Source: Lumbricus rubellus
Taxonomy: Eukaryota > Annelida > Clitellata > Crassiclitellata > Lumbricidae
DNA: 64,000 nucleotides
Direction of reading: 5' to 3'
Assembly: GCA_945859605.1 (NCBI GenBank)
Contig: OX243822.1
Location: forward strand, 20,949,528 to 21,013,527
The translations under genes were made by a program, and so were the position numbers. Below, piece after piece: positions 47,001 to 56,000 of the stretch (within the stretch, counting starts at the first letter, position 1; every line of letters starts with the position of its first letter). The notes under the pieces are model-generated. The model ran no database searches, was not told the origin of the DNA, and worked only from the letters and a program-made list of their open reading frames with translations.

Positions 47001-50000
47001 ACATTGTCCACTGGTACAACTGAATCTATTCCTCTCCACAATCACATTCTTTCCTCCATCTTCCACTTCTAGCTTTTCATTTTCATCGTCGATGCACTTC
47101 GATCGTTCCACTGAAATAAAATCAGGCGATGGTTAAAATCGTGACATCCACCAAGCTAGGGAAATCTTGCACCTGAACTTATATGACCGGAAACTTAACG
47201 GTGGAGGTGCTTCGTCAACTACTACTCCTACTGCTGTTACTACTACTATTACTATAACTACTAGATCTACTACCACTACTACTACTGCTATAACTACTAC
47301 TACTACTACAACTACCACTACTACTACTACTGCTACTACCACCACCACCACCACCACCACCACCATCGCCACTACTACCACTACTATTGCGATTACTACT
47401 AAGAATAAGACTACTAACTCTTTAATGTCAGCTGCACACTTAGGTTCGGCAACACATTGTGTTATCATTTTCAAGTAGAAATCGCAATACTCCATCAGAG
47501 AGCTAATAGAACGGCTATGACTCAGTCCCGATCCTTTACGTCAATTGGCCCCTAATAATCTAGGTCTCTTTGGAATACTCTGTCTCCAACTCTTCATCTA
47601 CTCGGTCTCAACTTCTAACTGGTAATCCCTCCTCCTCATTTTCTTTCCTCAATCCTTATTTCTTCTCTCGTGGCCTTGCGCACTAGGAGCGCCTCTGAAC
47701 GGTTCACCCTAGTAAATTCGCTTTATAAATGTTTTAATACAATACAATACAATACAACACAATACAATACAATACAATACAATAACAGACTAACTAACCG
47801 TGGCATTCCGCCATCTGATCGAGAGATGCGATACAATACAATACACTACAATACATTGCAATACAATACAATACAATACAATACAATACAATACAATAAC
47901 AGACTAACTAACCGTGGCATTCGGCCATCTGGTCGAGAGATGCGAGCTGTGGACAGTTGATGATGTTCTTGCAATTCTTTGGACGATCTGAATCGTTCTT
48001 CAGAAGTAATCCGTTGTCGCACGAGACGCCAAAGCAACCGTCATCAGATGCAGCTAACAACAGTCAAAACCAGTTTAAGAAAACGTGTTTAAACCAGTCA
48101 AAATCACTAAACAAATTCAAAATCAGTCAAGACCAGTCAAAATCCAGTCAAAACCAGTTTAAGAAAACGTGTCTAAACCAGTCAAAACCACTAAACAAAT
48201 TCAAAATCAGTCAAGACCAGTCAAAATCCAGTCAAAACCAGTTTAAGAAAACGTGTCTAAACCAGTCAAAACCACTAAACAAATTCAAAATCAGTCAAGA
48301 CCAGTCAAAATCCAGTCAAAACCAGTTTAAGAAAACGTGTCTAAACCAGTCAAAACCACTAAACAAATTCAAAATCAGTCAAGACCAGTCAAAATACAGT
48401 CAAAATCAGTAAAACAACCTGTCTAAACCAGTCGAGTATAATTTCAAAAACCTACCTGAGCCAGTTAAAGCCAGTAAAAAATATGGCAAAACCATTCAAG
48501 GCCAGTAAAAACTGTCAAAACCAGTTAAAACCAGTAAGACCCCCATCAAAACAATTCAAGACCGGGTAAAAACACGTATTAGCCAGTAAATACCAGTAAA
48601 ACATGTCTAAACCAGCCAGGACCAGTAAAATCGTGTCTAAACTAGTCAAAACCAGCAAAAATATTTCAAAAATAGCATAAACCTGTAACATGCCTAAACA
48701 AGTCACAACCAGTAAAACATGCCTAAACCAGTTACGACCAGTAAAATACATCTGTATACCAGCTGAACAAATCCCGTGCAGGCCTAAACCAGTCAAGAAC
48801 AATAAAACAACTGTTTGAACCATTGAACTATTCATTGCTGGCAACAACCTGTAATACTAGTCAACCCGAAAAACCTGTCAAAAGCCAACCAAGTAAAATT
48901 ACCTGTCGAATCAATCAAGACCTGTAAAAACCAGTCAAAACCAGTTATATCCCAATACATTCTGCTCTGTTCTGCTACCTCTCAATACAACGTGTTCTGT
49001 TCTACTCAATTTCATTCTGGTTCATTTCGTCCCACCGGACTCCATTATGCCCCGTCTCAGACTAATCCGTTCTACTTCGTTCTACTTTATTCTACCTTGT
49101 TCCGCTACCTGTTACTCCACTCCATCTATGTTCTGTTTTTTTCTTTGCGACCTTCTTTTAGTTCGTTACATAATCGATTTTATTAGAAACAAATTGGACG
49201 AAGCCTAGCGAGAGCGTGAATAACCAAGAGTAGTACGACCGTGTTTGTTTCATCTTGCCTGTCTACCTGCCTCTGTCTGTCTGACTGTCTGCCTCTCTGC
49301 GTGTCTTGATCCTACTGTCTGACCGTGTTTCTTTAAAAGTTTTTTCGCCGTCTGTTATTCTTTGTCTATGCTATTTTTTTTCTCTTGAGTGTTGCCTTCG
49401 GTGCATCAAAATCTTCTGTCTGTCTGCCTGTCTGTCTGTGTCTCTCTATTTTCTTTCTCGCTCTCCATATCTTTCTCTCTGTCTCTCTGTGTCTTGCTGA
49501 CTGTTTTTCTGGCTCTGTCTTTGACTTTCTCTCTTTTTTCCTGGCTGTTTATGTCTGTCTGTCTCCGTCAGTCTGTCTCTGTCTGTTCGTGTCTCTCTCT
49601 GTCTCTCTACTTTTTTCTCTGTCACTGTGTCTCTGTCTGTCTGACCGCCGGTCTCTCCGTTTCTGTCCGTCTTTGTCTGACAGTTTCACAAATTGCTAAT
49701 TACATCTCGCGCTACGCTCCCCGGAAGCGAGACTGATGCGCCACAGAAATTAATCCCATACCATGCCGACAATTTCCGAATGCGGACAAAGGGACCCGTC
49801 GCCGATAACTGAGTCCTGAGGGATCGCATCCCGGACTGACGGTCCATTGGACTGGACACTCCGCTGAATTAGCCTCACACCGTGTCTAATCTGGGCGTCC
49901 TGAATCTTCGAAACGGATTGGGAGAGTAGCCTATGTGTATACGACTTGGAAGCCAATAAAAAATACTAAGAAGACAATAATTAGTAAGTGAGTTAACAAT

Positions 50001-53000
50001 GGAAAACAACTCTAGAGTCTCTGTCTGACTGTCTCTGGCTGTCCCTGTCTCTGTCTGTCTCTGCTTCACTGTCTTTTTCTTCCCCCTTTGTCTGTCTCTG
50101 TATGTCAGTCTCTTATTATAAGTAACCAAAAAGAATATTAGGGAGACAATTAGTAAGTGGGTTAACAATAGAAAACAACTCTAGAATAACCAATACAAAG
50201 TACTGATGAGACCATCGATATTTAAATAAACAATAGAAAACAAAGCAGCCAATACAAAGTACTAATTAGACAGTTAATAAATGAGTAACAGTATTAAAGA
50301 AATAATTGGTAAAATTGATTCTACAATATACAGTACAAAAATACAAAATACTAATGTAACAATGATAATTATATAGACAATAGACTACTCTAAGAAACCA
50401 ATACAAAATACTAATTAAGCAATTACTAAATTAATAAACAATAGACAGCTCTAAGAAACCAGAACAAAATAGGCCTGCTAATGAAACAATTAGTAAACAA
50501 TAGACAAATCTAAGAAACCAGTACAAAACACTAATGAAACAAAATTAATAAATTGATAAACAATAAACTTTAAGAAACAATTACAAAACACTAATGAAAC
50601 AAAATTAATAAATTGATAAACAATAAACTTTAAGAAACAATTACAAAACACTAATGAAACAATATTAATAAATTGATAAACAATAAACTTTAAGAAACAA
50701 TTACAAAATACTAATGAAACAATATTAATAAATTGATAAACAATAAACTTTAAGAAACCAGTACAAAACACTAATGAAACAATATTAATAAATTGATAAA
50801 TTGATAAACAATAAACTTTAAGAAACAATTACAAAATACTAATGAAACAATATTAATAAATTGATAAACAATAAACTTCAAGAAACCAGTACAAAATACT
50901 AATGAACTAATAATGAACAAAAGATTAAACAACAAACAACTATTTTTAACGGTTGGCAAGAACTAACATATATTAATTTTACAAAATTCGCACAAAACAG
51001 TCATTGACCGAGAACGTAATCTCAATATCATTATACAAGGTCGGATAGACATACATGTATTATATGAAAATATCACATATAATAATATTTATAGTTCATC
51101 ATCAACCAAAAAACAGAGTTGTTTACACAAAATGGTGACATTGGATTAATTAAAAGATGGCGTCTGTGATGTTGCCGGAAGTATATATCGAGGTGGCGAT
51201 GTCACATGTCACAACAGGAAATTGCGCCCCTAGTGATCGATGTAATTCGCACGGAAATTGCTCTAAGCTTAAAAAATTCGTCTGCCGCGCATGCGCATCA
51301 GGTTCCAACCTTCACGGATGGAACACGAAAACAACAATATTTTGATGGGTGGCTTAACACTTGATGTTCTTCTTTATCATTATTAATTCAAACTGACCTA
51401 ATAATAATTGCATTATGAAGGATTATTACAAATGTCAGGGAACTGATAATAATCTACAACTCTATGCATGACCAATCAAGGCCGTAGCCAGGATTTTATT
51501 TCAAGGACGTTTACTCGACCTTGAGCAAGCCGACAAGCAACCGAACCAACTGACTGAGGGGTTTGGAGGATGATTTTATCTATTGCAAAATGTCACATAG
51601 AAATAAGATCCAGAAAACTAAATTCCTCAGTCTAACACATGAGGCGAAACCATGAAATAAAACCATGAAACACCCCCCCCCCCCCCAAATGAAAGGAACG
51701 AAATTTCGACTGAATGACTAAAAAAGGTCATCAACTTTTTGAACCGAGGGAACAAAATTTCGGCGCCCGTAGAACACCCCCGAAATAAAATCCTGGCTAC
51801 GGCCTTGAGCTTGTACAATGTAGGCCTACATACATAATATCCGTTTGGCCACATATCGTGTGCGGGGCTAAACCGCTGATCCCAATCTCGTCCATGACAG
51901 TAAAAAGTTTATAAACACGACTTTCTTTGACCACCCTTCTTGTATAAATCCTGCAAATGATTCCAAGGAAATCAAGTTTCCTTTCCATTACTTGTTACCC
52001 AATGTTCCCGTGCAACCAATAACTTGTATCAACGCCGATTCTGACCGTCTCTTGTCATCAGCGTTGCCACTCCTTGGGTTTTTCACAAGATCGTGGGTAT
52101 TTCTATCCGAACTTGGGAAATGGGTTTTTTCGGGAAGAACTTGGTTTTTTTGCAAAAAATTCGGGAAACTGCGGCTATTTCAGAAAGATTTGGCCGGATG
52201 ACTAAAAAAAGGTCATCAGAATTTTCGAATTTTCGGACGGGAAATTGGAAATTCTTTTGCCCCAAATGACTAAAGAAAGTCGTCAGACTTTTATGGACGG
52301 AGAACTGTGTACATTTTTGGACGATTTGGGCAACTTGGGTTTTCTTGGATTTTTCGACGCTCCAACTTGAGTTTTTTAATTTTTGAGATTGGCAACGCTG
52401 CTTGTCATCTTGTTTGCTTGTGTAGATCCAAGTTCTGTGGAATCTCATCACAGATGCCAATAAATTTGTTCCTGTCCCAGATTCGTTCCTGTTACGCGAT
52501 GTTATGACATTTTCAGTCAGTCTGTCGACGCATAGCTTCTTGGCATGACCTCCACGGACTATGAACCGTTCAGAGACGCTCCCAGTGCGCAAGGTCACGA
52601 GAAAAGAAAAATGTTTTGAGAAAAGAAAATGAGGAGGAGGGATTACCAGTCAGAAGTTGAGATCGAGTAGTAGGCCTACGTTGTCTTTTTTCCATCTCTG
52701 ATCTACTGAATACATTTACACCATTGTCCACCCGTTCCGCTTTAATTCAGATAATAATAACAATATAATAATAATAATAACAACAATAATAATAACGATA
52801 AATATAACAGTGATAACAACAACAATAACAATAATAACAATAAATATATTGTCGTCACGGTTGATTCAATATTTACCGCAATATTCCTCGTCTGTTCCGA
52901 CGTCGATGTCCCAGCAGTCATTGCGGCCGTTGCCCACTTCCGCCCGACGCACGCACCTCCACACGCGCAGACAGACGAACCTTTCGATGACCGGAAGTAG

Positions 53001-56000
53001 ACAGGTCCACGGAATCGGCGGGAAAGAGGAGGACGAGGGTGGTGATGGTGATGGTGGTAGAATAGTGTTTTTGAAGGATGGAGCTGCAAATTGTAAAACA
53101 TCGTTTGTTGGTAGAACATAAATCTCCTGGCACTTGGCCAGCTTCCAAACCGATGTGTCCATTGCTAACGTGTATACATAGGCGTACGGGAGATTTCAGC
53201 AGTGGGGGTCAAAGATTTTACTTCTGACCGAAAAATAAATCTCGTGGTGGGAAATACTATTCTTCCCAGACAAAAAAGTTGAAATATGTCGTGAAAAATG
53301 CAATTTTTTCGTATTTTCCCGGGTCTGCTTGCCCGAAAAAACAGACTTGCCCGAAATTTGGAAGGGGGCAAATGCCCTCTGGACCCCTGCCTCGTACGCC
53401 TATGCGTGTATAGCCTACATATAACATAAACGCATATGTCCAACTTGGTACTTAGTTCTTCCCATAGGCGTATGAGGCGGGGGTGCAGAGGGGTAAATCC
53501 CCCCCCCCCGAAATTTCGGGCAAGTGTGTTGCGAAGGGAAGTTGTATACGCAGTCATCTAAATATTCATTGGTATGATACGGTCATTTGCATAGAGAGTG
53601 TTCTCATTGGCTTACAGTATGCGCTACCGTCAACTGGGGTAACTTTGATAGTTTTTTGCATATTTGGTTCCATAAATGGAACTTTTTAAAAATATTTTTC
53701 TGATTTTTTGCTTTATTGTACCAAATGATGTCTTGTGGTTGCGATGAAACTCGATTTTATTTTTTAAAAGTATACCTGGTATATTTTTTTAAAGCCCAAA
53801 GAGTTATCATTGTAACCCCAGGGGGTGGGGTTACTTTGATACTTTTTTACTTTTCAATATGTTATCAAATAAGGACCCAATAGGGGCTACTTTGATAGTT
53901 TTCTTCGGTTTTAAAAAAGAAACACGTATCCCCAACCATCTGGGGATCCAAAAAGTTCCTAACTGGATAACTGACTATTGAGAGGGTATCCAAAAAATTT
54001 CTTTTCCATTGTCAAAGGGACAACGCATTTCAAAGGTTTTTTATCAGTTTCTTTGAATTCATGACTTTACAGGTGACATTTTTGAACTGGAATTGATGTC
54101 TGTCGTTTTCTGTAGGCTCCTGTAGTTTTTCAACAATGAATTATATGGAACTGCAGGGTCTATATCAGCTTCTATGTCAGTAAATCTGAAATAATTGCTG
54201 CCGGGTTGTTTCTTCACAAATTATTGCACTTTGAGAAGTTTTCTTCTTGGCTTTGCATCAAGAATTTTGACAATGTACATGTAGTTGAGATAACCTTTCT
54301 TTCCTTCATACTTCACAACAGTCCATTGGTCATGTCCATAGGCTACTGGTACTTTATGGCGACCACTGGTGATGCATTGTCACCAACTGCCGAGTCATAC
54401 GAAGTACCGGTAGTACCTGTAGGCTACTACTATCTTGGCATGATACTGATCCACCACTTTCAGAATCGGAGGATGGTTCTACGGTTTCTACCTCTTGACC
54501 TTTACGTCATTTTGCTGGTACTGGTACCATGCAGTACCGGTACCGGCAGTACCTTGCTTGTTCCAAGTAGTGTTTTGTCACTTTACTGAGATCAGTATGT
54601 ATGTATGTATGTATGTATGTATGTATGTATGTATGTATGTATGTATGTATGTATGTATGTATGTATGTATGTATGTGTGTATGTAGTATGTATATATGTA
54701 TGTATTGTATGCATATGTGTGTGTAACTCCGTATGTATGTGTGTACGTATGTGTGCATGTATGTATATATGTATATGTACGTATGTTAATATGTATGTAT
54801 GTATGCATGTATGTATGTATGTACAGTATGTATGTATGTCTGCTGTAAACATTTTCAACCACTCATGTACTCTGAAACAGTCAAATCGTAGCTGTTCTGG
54901 TCCCGTTTCCAAAGTTTCCATAACAATTATCAAAGTTACCCCGGGGGGATCAAAGTTACCCCGCATGTCAAAGTTACCCCAGTTGACGGTACTCATTCTG
55001 CAGAAGATAGCAACGGATTCTCTGTCTCTGTGTCTCTCAGTCTCTGTCTTTGTTCCTGTCTCTATCTCTCTCTGTCTGCCTCTGTGTCTCTCTATAGATA
55101 TCTCTCTGTAGATATCTCTGCTTGTCTCTCTCTGTCTCTCTGCCGGTTTCTATTTCTCATTCTGTATCTCTCCCTGGCTTTCTGTCTCTCTGTCTCCCCG
55201 AGTGTGTCTGTCTGTCTGTCTCTGTCGATATGTTTGTCTCTGTTTCTGTCATTGTCTCTCTGTCTATCTGTCTCTCCATCTTTCTGTCTCTCTCTGTCTT
55301 TGTCTCTGTCTAGCTGTCTCTGTCTCTCTGTCTCTGTCTGTTTCTGTTTGTCTCTGTCTCTTTCTCTCTATCTATCTGTCTCTGCCTCTGTCTGTCTCTC
55401 TATCTCTCTCTTAATCTAACTTTCTTTCTCTTCAGCCCACCCTCTCTCTGTCTCTCTCTGCCAGATTGTCCGTACGTCTGTCTGTCTGTCTATTTGTCCG
55501 TCTCAATACGCCTCCTTTAGGCTCATTCCCACCGCTGTTGAAGTATCTTTCTCCTAATTTTATTCTTGGTGAATGTGAATCGACAAAACATCAGTAAAAC
55601 GTTACATTCCGTTACGAATTACAATTAGTTAAAATAATATTATATATCGTAATGCATTACATTACGCAATCTCTCTATCTCTCTCTTAATCTAACTTTCT
55701 TTCTCTTCAGCCCACCCTCTCTCTGTCTCTCTCTGCCAGATTGTCCGTACGTCTGTCTGTCTGTCTATTTGTCTATTTGCCCACCGCTGTTGAAGTATCT
55801 TTCTCCTAATTTTATTCTTGGTGAATGTGAATCGACAAAACATCAGTAAAACGTTACATTCCTTCTAGACCAGAAGGAAACAGTAGTGGAAAGAATAAAG
55901 AAAAGAAGACTAACATGGTATGGACATGTGATCAGGATGGAGAGCGGAAGAATGCCGGCAAAAGCGCTGCACGGAGAAGTGGAGGGAACGAGGAGCAGAG

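Noticed and set aside
47957..48412. 151-codon frame with 28-residue repeats
   Set aside because: It is the 84-bp minisatellite read in frame; it overlaps exon D antisense and has no domain.
48064..48950. Possible CRISPR-like array
   Set aside because: Contiguous 84-bp tandem units without unique spacers, in a eukaryotic intron.
52400..52598. Possible exon in the 171-codon minus-strand frame
   Set aside because: Its start is a LINE 3' fragment and the rest has no domain or consistent splice phase.
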